NCBI GenBank assembly: GCA_947561395.2
Contig: OX387184.1
Coordinates: 24,108,766 to 24,172,765 of the forward strand
Direction of reading: 5' to 3'
DNA: 64,000 nucleotides
DNA from: Buxus sempervirens
Taxonomy: Eukaryota > Streptophyta > Magnoliopsida > Buxales > Buxaceae
The position numbers were made by a program, and so were the translations under genes. The notes beneath the pieces are model-generated. The model did not search any database, was not told the origin of the DNA, and worked only from the letters and a program-made list of their open reading frames with translations. Positions 46,170 to 56,714 of the stretch are shown piece after piece. How positions within the stretch are numbered: position 1 is the stretch's first letter; each line of letters opens with the position of its first letter.

Positions 46170-47972
46170 CTAATTTTTGGCCCTTGGCATATAATTGAAG
46201 GAAATTCGAGTAAATTTAGTGCTTATTTCTTCCAAATATTGGTGATAGGGGATCAATTTGTGATCCTTGGTTTTCCATTCACTAGTTGTTTGGAAGATGA
46301 TAAGACTCGAATCCCCATATACGTCAAGTTCCTCTACTTCATGGTCTAAGGCAGCTTGCAACCCAATTATGCATGCTTCATACTCTGCTATATTGTTTGT
46401 GCATTGGAACCTTAACTTCACTACGATCGGGATATGTGCCCCATCTGGCTTGATCAAAACAGCCCCTATTCCATTTCCATTCATATTGGCGGCCCCATCA
46501 AAGAACATTTGCCATGAGCTTTCATCTTCTTCTTCCTCAGTAAACAGGATTGCCTCATCAGGGAAATTAGTCTTCAAAGGTTGGTATTCTGGTAAAGGGT
46601 GTGCGGCTAAGTGATCAGCAATGGCTTGACCCTTAATAGCTTTCTGTGTGATATAGGTGAGGTCAAATTCAGAGAGTAACAACTGCCACTTTGCTGTTCT
46701 GCCAGTTAAAGCCGGTTTCTCAAATAAATACTTTAAAGGGTCCATTCGGGATATCAATAAGGTGGAATGACTAAGGAAATAATGCCTCAGCCTCTGAGTT
46801 GCCCATACTAATGCACAACAAGTCTTTTCCAAAGGGGAATACTTTGCTTCATATTCCGTGAACTTTTTACTTAGATAGTAAATGGCCCTTTCCTTTCTGC
46901 CTGTATCATCATGCTGTCCCAAGACACACCCCATTGACGTCTCCAAAACTGACAAGTATAAAATCAATGGTCTTCCTGGAGTTGGTGGTACTAGCACAGG
47001 TGGGTTCAATAAATACTCCTTTATTGTGTCAAAGGCTTCTTGGCAATCGTCATTCCAGATTGTCGGGTTATTCTTTCTTAGAAGCTTGAAAATTGGTTCA
47101 CAGATAGCGGTGAGCTGTGCTATGAACCGGCTTATGTACTGAATCCTTCCAAGAAAACCACGAACTTCCTTCTCCGTTCTAGGTGATGGCATTTCAATGA
47201 TTGCTCTGGCTTTAGCTGGGTCAATCTCAGTTCCTTTCCTACTTACTATGAAGCCCAATAATTTTCCTGATGTAGCCCCAAAGACACATTTTGCAGGGTT
47301 AAGCCTTAGACTGTATTTCCTAAGTCGGTCAAACACCTTCTTTAAGTTGATCAAATGGTCCTCTTCTTTACATGATTTGGCTATCATATCATCCACATAG
47401 ACCTCCATCTCCTTATGGATCATATCATGGAATAAGGCTGTCATGGCCCGCTGGTAGGTTGCCCCTGCATTCTTAAGCCCAAATGGCATGACAGTGTAGT
47501 GGAAGGTACCCCAAGGTGTAATGAAGGCCGTTTTCTCTTGATCCTCCTTTGCCATCTTAATTTGATTGTACCCAGAAAACCCGTCCATGAAGGAGAACAG
47601 ACTATGTACAACAGTGTTATCCACCAAGATGTCTATGTGTGGAAGTGGAAAATCATCCTTTGGACTTGCCTTATTCAAGTCTCTGTAATCTACACACATT
47701 CTGACCTTTCTATCTTTCTTTGGTACTGGCACTATATTTGCAAGCCATTCAGGGTATGTAGAGATTGCTAAGAACCCAGCTTGGAATTGCTTAACCACTT
47801 CATCTTTGACCTTCAATGTCCATTCAGGTTTTAACCTTCTCAGTTTCTGCTTAACTGGCTTAACATCTGGTAGAATGGGTAGCCTATGCACAACCATGTC
47901 TGTGTCTAATCCAGGCATATCTCGATACGACCAGGCAAATACATCTTCATAATTAGCCAAGAACCGTATCAT
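46170..47972 (-). CDS. C reverse transcriptase and two RNase H domains (fossil)
   Basis: Reverse transcriptase with RMCVDYRDLNKASPKDDFPLP, FSFMDGFSGYNQIKM and YVDDMIAKS, then gypsy RNase H (LVWATQRLRHYFLSHST), then an archaeal-type RNase H beginning WQMFFDGAANMNGNGIGAV with NIAEYEACIIGLQAAL and VYGDSSLII. The two RNase H domains mark it as Tat/Ogre. About 600 residues open. Confidence 0.95.
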   Translation of the reverse strand: MIRFLANYEDVFAWSYRDMPGLDTDMVVHRLPILPDVKPVKQKLRRLKPEWTLKVKDEVVKQFQAGFLAISTYPEWLANIVPVPKKDRKVRMCVDYRDLNKASPKDDFPLPHIDILVDNTVVHSLFSFMDGFSGYNQIKMAKEDQEKTAFITPWGTFHYTVMPFGLKNAGATYQRAMTALFHDMIHKEMEVYVDDMIAKSCKEEDHLINLKKVFDRLRKYSLRLNPAKCVFGATSGKLLGFIVSRKGTEIDPAKARAIIEMPSPRTEKEVRGFLGRIQYISRFIAQLTAICEPIFKLLRKNNPTIWNDDCQEAFDTIKEYLLNPPVLVPPTPGRPLILYLSVLETSMGCVLGQHDDTGRKERAIYYLSKKFTEYEAKYSPLEKTCCALVWATQRLRHYFLSHSTLLISRMDPLKYLFEKPALTGRTAKWQLLLSEFDLTYITQKAIKGQAIADHLAAHPLPEYQPLKTNFPDEAILFTEEEEDESSWQMFFDGAANMNGNGIGAVLIKPDGAHIPIVVKLRFQCTNNIAEYEACIIGLQAALDHEVEELDVYGDSSLIIFQTTSEWKTKDHKLIPYHQYLEEISTKFTRISFNYMPRAKN

Positions 47973-48043
47973 TTCATCCCGCTGTACCTCAGATAAGCAT
48001 ACCCCAATCTTTACTATCTTTGGGTCATCTTCGATCCCTAGGT

Positions 48044-48926
48044 TTATTGATATGGTCTCTTCAATATTGGGTTGACCCCCTTTTCATGACGCTCCAATTG
48101 ATATGTGATTTCTTTTGGAGGGTCGTCTTCTTCGTCCTCGGTCTCTTCTTCAACCCCCATTAGGTCAAAGTCGAGCTCAAGGTCGAAGTCATACTCATCG
48201 TGATCCAATTCTGTTTGCTTATATGGTTCATAAGTGGTTTGGACCTTTTTGAAAATTTTATCTTTTCTATAAAAAATTGAAAAATCTTTTTGTGTTTTTT
48301 GAGAGCCTTCTACAAAATCTTTCCCTGAAGACGAAGGCTCATTAAAACCTTCAGGAAAAGGGCATTCCACTAATAGAGTTTTTTTTGGGAGCCATGTCTG
48401 TTTGCCAAACAAACGCGGCTTCAAAAGTAAGGGGAGTTTCCTTCCAATTATTCAGAATAAAAGAATCTGGGGCAGGGATACAAGCCTGCTCCTCAAGCTC
48501 AGGGTCTGCATCTGAAATCACCAATACTGGGTGAGTTGCGTCACCTGCTTCTTCTGCAGGGCTTGTTCCAGATGGAACTTCTATTGCAGCTCAATCAATA
48601 AAAGGTAGCTCCTCTGCTACTTCTTCTTGGTTGCCTTCTGTCATGGCAAAGAATGCTCACACGTCCTCAGAAAAGTCCTGCTCCTGTTCTGTATGTAGCC
48701 CAGGCCCACCCAATGCTTGTGGAGGTGGAGGTGGAACATATGGTTGCACGGTTGAGGACTTGGGTTTCTGAAATGGATTGATGTTATAGTATGGGGGTTT
48801 GGACTGATCCTTAGGAGGAGACAGCTGAATCATGTAAGAAAGCTTAGGGAAAGTTTCCCTGATGTGCGGGAATTTTATGTCTTCTCTTTCCTTCTGACTT
48901 CTCCATTTCCTTGGCTTGGACCCCAA
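48044..48926 (-). other. C protease-RT connecting region
   Basis: Acidic frames (LDHDEYDFDLELDFDLMGVEEE, then EEDDPPKEITYQLERHEKGV) and a Pro-rich frame (KDQSKPPYYNINPFQKPKSS). In Ogre elements an intron lies between protease and RT and the polyprotein is made by partial splicing, so the interruptions here may be partly intronic. F has the same region at 61413-62350. Confidence 0.55.
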
Positions 48927-48988
48927 TCCTGCTCAATGAACCATCTTCCTAACCTTTATCGGTTCTATCCTTCCTTGCAGGTTAACCC

Positions 48989-50134
48989 TCAGACCTTTTC
49001 GAGGTGAAAGTTGTACTTTTCCAGCACATTCTTGACCATTTTCTCAGCACAGGTCAATTTTCCTTCTTTTTCCTGATACCCCCTAGGTATGAAATTAACA
49101 GTTTCAAATTGGAAAGAGTGAAATGCCATCTTATCAGCAGTCATTTCCATGTTTATACAGGGTACATCAGGGGACCACATGGGAGGCACCAAATTTTCGG
49201 CTAGGACAGTAATCACCTTTTGCCCTCTGATATATTTGACTCTTTGGTGGAGGGTAGATGGTATAGCCCTAGCCGTATGAATCCACGGCCTTTCTAGGAG
49301 TAGGTTGAAGGCTGCAGGTATATCCATCACTTCAAATGTGATGTTGAAAATGTACGGTCCAATTGTGACCGGCAGTTCAACCTCCCCTAGGGAGTGCGTT
49401 TTAGAGCTGTCAAATACTCTTATGATTCTTCCGCTCTGTTTTATTTTGTTATGCTCCGGACCGAGCTTAACAAAGGTTATTAATGGGCAGACATTGAGAG
49501 CCGACCCATTATCAATCAAGACCCGGGCTATCATGCAGCCCTTACTGAGTACAGCTATGTGCAATGGGTCTACATGATGGTACCCTGCTGGGCTGATCTC
49601 GGTCTCTGAAAAAGTTATGACATTGTGAGATAATATTTGCCCAACCATCCGGCCTAGTTGGTCTGGTTCAATGTTTTTAGGCACATGTGCCCCCTGAAGT
49701 ATCCTTAACAAGGAGTCCCTATGTTTTTCAGAATTTAACAATAGGCCCAATATTGAGATCTGGGCAGGGACTTTGTTCAACTGTTCGACAACATTGAACT
49801 CACTCTTTTTTATTACCTTAATGAGGTCAGCTGCTTCACTATTAGTTACCTGAGGGGCATCATCCCCTATCTTGGCCTTTCCTTTATTTTTTTCTTCTTG
49901 CTTCTCCTTCTCTGTTTCCTTTTGTTTTTCTTCCACCCCTACACATTTTCCTGACCTCATCATGAGGTTCACTTCTTCCTTGCTTTCAGCTGCAGGGCAT
50001 GTAGTGGTAAAAGCTTCACTGTAGTTCCATGGTACAGCCGATTCAGAGTAGGAAGGCTTGGGGACATTTATCACCAAGGGAGGAAGTTTAGACTTGGATG
50101 ATGAAATTTGAGTCAGAGGGATATCAACAACCAA
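48989..50134 (-). CDS. C aspartic protease region (fossil)
   Basis: About 380 residues. Contains IARVLIDNGSALNVCPLITF, a retropepsin active site, and PAAFNLLLERPWIHTARAIP. Preceded by a Lys/Glu-rich linker (KQKETEKEKQEEKNKGK). Aligns with F 33200-34046. Confidence 0.9.
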   Translation of the reverse strand: MVVDIPLTQISSSKSKLPPLVINVPKPSYSESAVPWNYSEAFTTTCPAAESKEEVNLMMRSGKCVGVEEKQKETEKEKQEEKNKGKAKIGDDAPQVTNSEAADLIKVIKKSEFNVVEQLNKVPAQISILGLLLNSEKHRDSLLRILQGAHVPKNIEPDQLGRMVGQILSHNVITFSETEISPAGYHHVDPLHIAVLSKGCMIARVLIDNGSALNVCPLITFVKLGPEHNKIKQSGRIIRVFDSSKTHSLGEVELPVTIGPYIFNITFEVMDIPAAFNLLLERPWIHTARAIPSTLHQRVKYIRGQKVITVLAENLVPPMWSPDVPCINMEMTADKMAFHSFQFETVNFIPRGYQEKEGKLTCAEKMVKNVLEKYNFHLEKV

Positions 50135-50146
50135 TAGTGGAAGTTG

Positions 50147-52000
50147 TTATGGTTGAGGGGTTACAGAAGTGACGGATGCACTAAGAGGGTCACAGTTTAT
50201 GACCAATGGTGGTTTTGACTGAATGGGTGAAGTAAAGGTGGATGGACTGCAATTGATGACATATGGTGGTTTTGCAATGTTCATTTGGGCCATGAGGGAT
50301 GAGACCCGGTCCAGAGATGAGCTAATGTTCTTTGCAGCACTATCATTCCCCTTTGAAATTACATTTATTTCTTTTTCTTTGTTTATTCTGTTAAAATAAA
50401 CCTTGACCGTTGTCCCTATTGGAGCAATTAACTGGGATGGATCAAAGGTTATTTTATCAGAAGAGACGACACCTATAACATTGGATGGACCTGCCCCATG
50501 ATGCTGGGGCAGAGGGTTCTGTCCAATATCTGTTCTAGGAGGATTGGGAGCTCCTGTATTGAAAGACAGGGTATTTTGGTCCAGTAAATCCTGAATGGCA
50601 TGTTTTAAAGGCCAGCACTTGTCAGTAGGGTGCCCAGGTGCACCCATGTGGTAATCACAAGTGGTGGAGGGGTCAAAATTTCTCCCCTTAGGTGCATTCG
50701 GATTGGGTTCTCTTAAGGTGATATACCCTGCTTGCAATAAAGTGGGCAGCAACTGAGAAGGAGTTATTGGAATAGGGGTGAAAACCCTATTTCTCCTGGT
50801 TGCAAAATAAGCATCCTTTTCCTCCTTAGTAAAAACCCTTTTTTGGTCTGAAGGTGCTGCTGGAACATTAACCCTTATAGGGGCCTGGGTAGGTGGAGAT
50901 GGAGTAGGAAAATGAGCAGGTATGTTGATTTGTATGGGCTTGTTAGGGCCTGATGGTGGCTGCACCATGTTTTCCTCCCTTTCTTTCTTGTTTCCATTCT
51001 TCTTCATCCCGTTTCCTTTCTTCACATTGGGGTCTTGCTGACTAACCATAGCAGAGTGGTCAATTATCTTACCTGACCTGATCCCGTCTTCTATTCGGTC
51101 AGCCACTTGGACTAAGGCAGCGAAATTAGTGGTGGTCTGACCCACCAAATGGCTGTAGAATGGTTGACCCAATGTGCTGATGAAGGTGGAAATCATTTCC
51201 TGCTCTAGCATGGGTGGCCTGACTTGAGAGGCTGTCTCCCTCCACCTCTTGGCGTACTGCCTTACAGTCTCATCCCTTCCTTTGCTCATTCTCATTACGT
51301 CGTACCTGTCTGGCATGATCTCTGAATTGAACCGGTATTGAGCCAGGAAGGCATCTGCTAGGTCCTTCCATCTTCTAATCTTCCCATGGTCTAGAGTAGC
51401 GAACCACCTCAATGCGGTTCCAGTTAAGCTCCTTTGGAAGAGCTGAATCAGAACACCTTCATCCTGCCCAAACTGGCATAGGGCGCCACAGTATAACTTC
51501 AGGTGGGTCATGGGGCAGCCTGTGCCATCATACTTGTCTAGATCTGGGCACTTAAACTTAGCCGGCAGGTTAACATTGGGGTACAGGCATAAGTCTTCAA
51601 AGTTGGTGCCCCCGAAGTTGCTCACCCCTTTTACTTCTCTAAGTTCATCTTGGATCATTTCCAGTTTGTGCAGGAACTTTCTTTCAACCTCTTCCCTTAT
51701 CCTTTCCTTTTCCTTAGCCTTGTTTGACTCAGATGTCTCATCCCTGATCAGTGTAGGTTCAGGGGTGGGTTCATAGACGGGTTCAAGAATTGGTTGTACT
51801 AGTGGTGGAATATTGATTTGGGGTGGAGGTGTAGGGTTGGAAGTGGATGCTTGGTTCTGGGCCTGCATTTGTTGGGCCTGCACTTGTTGGGCCTGTACGG
51901 ACAATACGTTCTCTAGCATTTGGGCTAGTCCTGCTACTTGTTCTTGGAGTAGGACAACATCTGGATGAGGAGCATCAGCTTCGTCTTCAATGGGATTCAT
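50147..52000 (-). CDS. C gag (fossil, largely open)
   Basis: The ATG at 52000 (MNPIEDEADAPHPD) matches the F gag start; the frame is open further upstream without ATG, and the match with F supports 52000. Coiled coil near the start (LLQEQVAGLAQMLENVL), a Gln-rich stretch, the Tat/Ogre gag core (FGGTNFEDLCLYPNV, GVLIQLFQRSLTGTALRWF, VRQYAKRWRETASQVRPPML) and a Cys/His segment (CDYHMGAPGHPTDKC). About 618 residues. Confidence 0.92.
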   Translation of the reverse strand: MNPIEDEADAPHPDVVLLQEQVAGLAQMLENVLSVQAQQVQAQQMQAQNQASTSNPTPPPQINIPPLVQPILEPVYEPTPEPTLIRDETSESNKAKEKERIREEVERKFLHKLEMIQDELREVKGVSNFGGTNFEDLCLYPNVNLPAKFKCPDLDKYDGTGCPMTHLKLYCGALCQFGQDEGVLIQLFQRSLTGTALRWFATLDHGKIRRWKDLADAFLAQYRFNSEIMPDRYDVMRMSKGRDETVRQYAKRWRETASQVRPPMLEQEMISTFISTLGQPFYSHLVGQTTTNFAALVQVADRIEDGIRSGKIIDHSAMVSQQDPNVKKGNGMKKNGNKKEREENMVQPPSGPNKPIQINIPAHFPTPSPPTQAPIRVNVPAAPSDQKRVFTKEEKDAYFATRRNRVFTPIPITPSQLLPTLLQAGYITLREPNPNAPKGRNFDPSTTCDYHMGAPGHPTDKCWPLKHAIQDLLDQNTLSFNTGAPNPPRTDIGQNPLPQHHGAGPSNVIGVVSSDKITFDPSQLIAPIGTTVKVYFNRINKEKEINVISKGNDSAAKNISSSLDRVSSLMAQMNIAKPPYVINCSPSTFTSPIQSKPPLVINCDPLSASVTSVTPQP

Positions 52001-52201
52001 GGCGCGAGCTCTTGATCTGGTTACAGGAGCTATAGTTGCAAGTGTATTAGTACCTGGACACAAAATAAAAGAAAAAATATCAGTGCCCAATTAATCTCAT
52101 TCACATGCCTAGGAATGCCTATGTGCAAGCTGGGTGAACACGAGTTTGGATTTTTTCTTTATTTGCTTCTTTTTTTTTGTTTTTTTGTTTTTGAATTGAA
52201 T

Positions 52202-52236
52202 TGTTGGAATATTCTAGGGCTTCCAACAGGTCCCAA
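52202..52236 (-). repeat. single copy of the F minisatellite unit in C leader
   Basis: TTGGAATATTCTAGGGCTTC and the following CAACAGGTCCCA match the reverse complement of the F unit (30040-30870) with few differences. Only one partial copy, immediately beside the unrelated C minisatellite. Confidence 0.65.
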
Positions 52237-52239
52237 AAA

Positions 52240-53345
52240 AAAGAGAGAAAGATCTGAAATTCGAAGGCTTTCAGAGGCTCGCGGGGGGGGGGGGGGGGGG
52301 GGTTTGAAAAAGGTCTGAAATTCAAAGGCTTTCAGAGGCCCAGGGATATTTTGAGAAAAAGTCTGAAATTCAAAGGCTTTCAGAGGCCCAGGGATATTTT
52401 GAGAAAAAGTCTGAAATTCAAAGGCTTTCAGAGGCCCAGGGATATTTTGAGAAAAAGCCTGAAATTCAAAGGCTTTCAGAGGCCCGAGGTTTTTTGATAG
52501 AAGTTTGAAATTCAAAGGCATTTAGAGGCCCAAAGAGTTTTTGAGAAAAAAGTCTGAAATTCAAAGGCTTTAAGAGGCCCAAAGATCCGAAATTCAAAGG
52601 CTTTCAGAGGCCAAAAAGAAAAAGGTCTGAAATTCAAAGGCTTTCAGAGGCCCAAAAGATCTGAAATTCAAAGGCTTTCAGAGGCCCAAAAGAAAAAGGT
52701 CTGAAATTCAAAGGCTTTCAGAGGCCCAAAGATCTGAAATTCAAAGGCTTTCAGAGGCCCAAAAGATCTGAAATTCAAAGGCTTTCAGAGGCCCAAAAGA
52801 AAAAGGTCTGAAATTCGAAGGCTTTCAGAGGCCCAAAGATCTGAAATTCAAAGGCTTTCAGAGGCCCAAGGAGTTTGTGAGAAAAAGTCTGAAATTCAAA
52901 GGCTTTCAGAGGCTGAAGGATTTTTGAAAAGTCTGAAATTCAAAGGCTTTCAGAGGCCCAGGAGTTTTGAAAAAGTCTGAAATTCAAAGGCTTTCAAAGG
53001 CCCAAAAGAAAAAGGCCTGAAATTCAAAGGCTTTCAGAGGCCCAAAAGATCTGAAATTCAAAGGCTTTCAGAGGCCCAAAAGAAAAAGGTCTGAAATTCA
53101 AAGGCTTTCAGAGGCCCAAAGATCTGAAATTCAAAGGCTTTCAGAGGCCCAAGGACATTTTTGAGAAAAGATCTGAAATTCAAAGGCTTTCAGAGGCCCA
53201 AGGAGTTTTTGAGAAAAAGTCTGAAATTCAAAGGCTTTCAGAGGCCGAAGGATTTTTGAAAAGTCTGAAATTCCAAAGGCTTTCAGAGGCCCAGGAGTTT
53301 TGACAAAGTCTGAAATTCAAAGGCTTTCAGAAGCCCAAGGAACCT
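52240..53345 (-). repeat. minisatellite in C leader (about 28 copies of a 33-50 bp unit)
   Basis: Core TCTGAAATTCAAAGGC followed by TTTCAGAGGCCC, with variable tails (AAAAGA, AAGGAGTTTTTGAG, AGGGATATTTTGAG). Includes a run of about 20 G near 52281-52301. Short frames across it are repeat artefacts. Confidence 0.95.
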
Positions 53346-54815
53346 TTCTCTCACATTTTTTTTATTCAATTATTTATTTTTTTTTGAAGCATTTTATTCA
53401 AACTTGTTTCCCTTTATTATTATTTAAGGGTTAAAGGAAGATTTTAGTGGGAAAAGCTGATTAAAGTTGAATCCTTCGAGAAAACCGTATATTCACCACG
53501 GTCCGGCCTTGCCCGTGTTCATATTACGAGCAGGCCGTGACCATATGACCAACACGGGCGAGCTCAGCCCGTATAACCAATACGGGCGAGCCCAGCCTGT
53601 GTACTAAATGCGGTTTTACGGAGCTCTTTTATGTTTTTTCAATTTTTACGTGGTTTGATCACTTTGATTGCTCGTCCAAACATACGGTTCACCCATTGCA
53701 GAGCTTCTAAACTGTCCCAAAGTGGACTTTGACCTTTTTGCTAAAACACATGTTTAGGAAGGCACATGTACCCTCCAAATTGACACCATACTCAAGAATT
53801 TGGTACCTTTTTGTTGCCTCTTGTATGAACATAGGGTAGGATTGATTCTAAACAAAGTTAGAAACTCTTCCTATGGGCTGCACCAATTTTAAAAACATGC
53901 ATATTTTGGGACCAATTTTATCCCGAACCAATGGGCACCATGACACCCCTATGACATGATAATAAATCAAAGCAATAGGATTACCTTGTTACCTTGTTTA
54001 CCTTCAATATGGCATCCGCATTATGCCCTAGTTTGTAAGCCATGCAAACGGCCTTCCCACAATTACAAACCCATATTCCCACGTAATTGTGTATTTTAGC
54101 CAAAAACGTGTAACTCCACCTTCAAGCGTAGGGGTTTTGGGTTTTGGCTTAATGGCAACTTAGCACTCAAACCTAGTGATGACCAGAATCCCAGATCCAC
54201 GTTATCATCACATCATTAGCTCAAAGTTCTAAGGTGAATGTTTTCACTTTCGCTTTCTGAAGTATCGACCTCGTTGCGCCAAGCTACACACATTCGGGTT
54301 CAACTTCCTATGGGTTAAGGGTAGGCTGTGTAAAAAAAATAAAAGGTGCACAGTGCATTGTAAAAATAGGGTGCATTCACAGCGTCCCAAACCCTTGCCA
54401 CTCTTTTCGCAGCCATGCATAAACAAACCAAGGCATAATAGGAAAGCATATTTAAAGTAAACAAATACACAAACCATCCTATAGCACCTAAAACATGCTC
54501 ATAAAAAATCATCTAATCATGCAAACATATGATCATGTTATACACCCAAAATCATCATGGAGATTATGCTGAAAATTAAAACATGCTATCATAAAAATAT
54601 AGCAAGAAATAAGCATGGTTCAGCAAAACGAACCTCCCCTACGCATGTTTGTAGAAACAATCCTATAAATCAAAATTAAGCATGTTTCTACCCCCATGAA
54701 TTCTTAAGCAATAATTCAGATTTAAAACATATCCCATATGCTTAAGAACACCAAACAGCAAGCAAATCAAAAAATCAAAAACATGAACAAACACCAAAAG
54801 GCTGAAATCCTCAAG
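53346..54815 (-). other. C leader between minisatellite and primer site
   Basis: Non-coding leader. It contains the half-site cluster at 53485-53621 and the block conserved with F (about 54120-54330). Frames here are short and unsupported. Confidence 0.6.
53485..53621. promoter_or_regulatory. half-site cluster in C leader
   Basis: CCGTA-7-CACGG, CACGGTC-7-GCCCGTG-7-TACGAG, then ACGGGC-7-GCCCGTA-7-TACGGGC-7-GCCTGTG. It occupies the same place, between 5' LTR and gag, as the F cluster at 29621-29762. Confidence 0.82.
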
Positions 54816-54833
54816 TCCCCAGCAGAGTCGCCA
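54816..54833 (-). promoter_or_regulatory. C primer-binding site (tRNA-Arg type)
   Basis: The reverse strand reads TGGCGACTCTGCTGGGGA, 2 nt after the 5' LTR end. Confidence 0.87.
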
Positions 54834-54835
54834 GT

Positions 54836-56640
54836 TGTGAGACATGGGAAAAGATCAGAATAATGACTTCCTCTAATCATCACGCGGGATTAAATAGAAC
54901 AAAGAGTCGCCACCATTCAATTTAGGTGTGAATGGACACCAAAATATTAAATAAGCACAAAAGGCAATTTTAGGGTAAAAATAACCCTCCTTAAAAAACA
55001 ACCAGAGATGGGTAAGGGGATTAGGTTATGAACAGGGGAAGGTGTTAGGCACCCCTATTCATCTACACAAGGTGGTTGCCAGGTATTGTTCATGTTTTTC
55101 AAAGAAAAAAGGGCTTGCTATAAAATTCATGAAAATCACAAAAAGACAAAAATATATGGTTTTTTCATATGAATAGTCTGATTGATCCAGAACTCTCAAA
55201 TATGATCATACCATTCCTAGGGTTTCATGATCAAAATAAAATTGAGATAAAATCAAATAAAATCAATTTAAAGTGAAAAATCCAAAAATCTGGCTTCAAG
55301 TCAAATTCTAGAAATCTAGAAAAATATGATTTTTATAAAATACTTCAAAATTGAACTTGAATAGTCCAGGACATAGATAGAGCCCAAATTTCACATTAAA
55401 TCTGAAAATAAAAACCAAAAATACCCACGTTGATGAGGAACATCAAAAGGGGAGAATTTAGACCGTAGGGTCTTCTCTCAATAATGAAAAACGATTTAAA
55501 AACCACATCATGAAACCCTAGAATTTATTTTCAGGCCTTTGGATCCAGATCTATCATATTGATCATGATAAATCTAAGATCCTAGCCTAAAACTAAAAAA
55601 ATCACGAAAACAGTGCTGTAGGTGCAAATATGTGGAAAATCCAAATTTTATAAAAAAGTGGGGATCTCATGCTATAAATATCATGGATATCATGGATTCA
55701 TTCAGATTCATCATAGAAAGCATTAAAACATGATCAGGATATTCAAAGCAGCCACATCTCACAGATTTGAGCACATGGGGGTCTACCCTACGGATCCACC
55801 TGTTCTCTTTTCCCATAGCTCTCTCTTCACGTTTTACGGCTAGAGAAGATTCTTGAGGTACTTGGAGATAGGTTTGGTTATACAAACACAATCAAAGGCT
55901 TTATTCTAGAAAAAAAAAGAAAAACAGATATGGGGTTCTATTCTAGGGATCCACCTGTTCTCTTTTCCCCTAGCTCTCTCTTCACGTTTTACGGCTAGAG
56001 AGACTCTTGAGGTACTTGGAGACAAGTTTAGGAATATAAGACAAAATATGGCCTTATTCTACAGCAATAGAGATGATCCTATTACTTCTTGAATTGAAGA
56101 CAGAAAATAAAAGGGAAAAGGGACTTACCTGGATTGAGCAAGCAAGGCAGCAGGGGTTCCTCTTCTTCTCTTGGAGCTTCTTAGACTTCAAAATTTCGTG
56201 GCCTTTTGCTTGAGGAAAGGCCCTCTATTTATAGGCAAACACAGGGGTATGGTTGGTCCAAGGTTTGGCAAGATAGAGTTTCAGTTTGAGTTAAACACAA
56301 GATCATGCCCATCCATAGCCAACCAAGGTGGCTTCAGCGAATAAAAGACGTAATTCGCTCATTTAAAGATATATTGGACTAAAGATAAAGCTCGGAAATC
56401 GAGAGAAGGACAGAACTCGCACGAGTCTTTAGTGACCGTAAATGAATTGCGGTCCAACGGTGACCTTATTGTTACTACGGGCGCGCTTGACTGTAGAGCG
56501 ATCTCGGGCGCGACCGGCCCGTGAATGAAATACGGGCAAAGCCTGTTTAGTCAATTTTTATGCATTTTTGACCTGTTTTAAGCTCTAATTACATGTTTTT
56601 ATTACTTTCTCATTCTGTAGTGCAATTTGGGGTGTCTACA
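54836..56640 (-). repeat. C 5' LTR
   Basis: About 1805 bp, near-identical to 35130-36932. Sense TATA box at 56225-56233; half-site cluster at 56464-56545. Short frames within it match nothing. Confidence 0.93.
56464..56545. promoter_or_regulatory. TACGGGC/GCCCGTA half-site cluster in C 5' LTR
   Basis: TACGGGC-7-ACTGTAG-7-TCGGGC, then GCCCGTG-7-TACGGGC, 230-320 bp upstream of the sense TATA box at 56225-56233. Confidence 0.75.
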
Positions 56641-56650
56641 ACAGGACAGT

Positions 56651-56714
56651 GTATCCGGCATTCTTCGCCGGTTACAAGCAGATCTCTGTTGATCCAACCT
56701 GAGTTGCCGGATCA
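56651..56714. promoter_or_regulatory. dyads 2 and 3 of the proximal cluster of LTR D
   Basis: GTATCCGGC/GCCGGTTAC (centre 56663) and TGATCCAAC/GCCGGATCA (centre 56702). Ignoring element C and one ACAGG, the step from dyad 1 (35108) to dyad 2 is also exactly 39 bp. Confidence 0.88.

Larger units (their letters stand above)
35130..56640 (-). mobile_element. C: Ogre/Tat-type Ty3/gypsy retrotransposon fossil, structurally near complete
   Basis: A 21.5-kb minus-strand element with LTRs of about 1.8 kb at both ends, target duplication ACAGG (35125-35129 and 56641-56645), polypurine tract and tRNA-Arg-type primer site. Order in sense: 5' LTR, primer site, leader with dyads and minisatellite, gag, protease, RT/RNase H/second RNase H, integrase, two antisense gene sets, polypurine tract, 3' LTR. 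The LTRs differ by roughly 2 percent by eye, mostly transitions, suggesting insertion within about the last million years (inference). A few breaks in the coding region. Confidence 0.93.

Noticed and set aside
52240-53345. Regular short repeats that could suggest a CRISPR-like array
   Set aside because: Unit length varies, tails between cores are themselves repetitive, there are no unique spacers or cas genes, and the host is a plant. It is a minisatellite in a retrotransposon leader.
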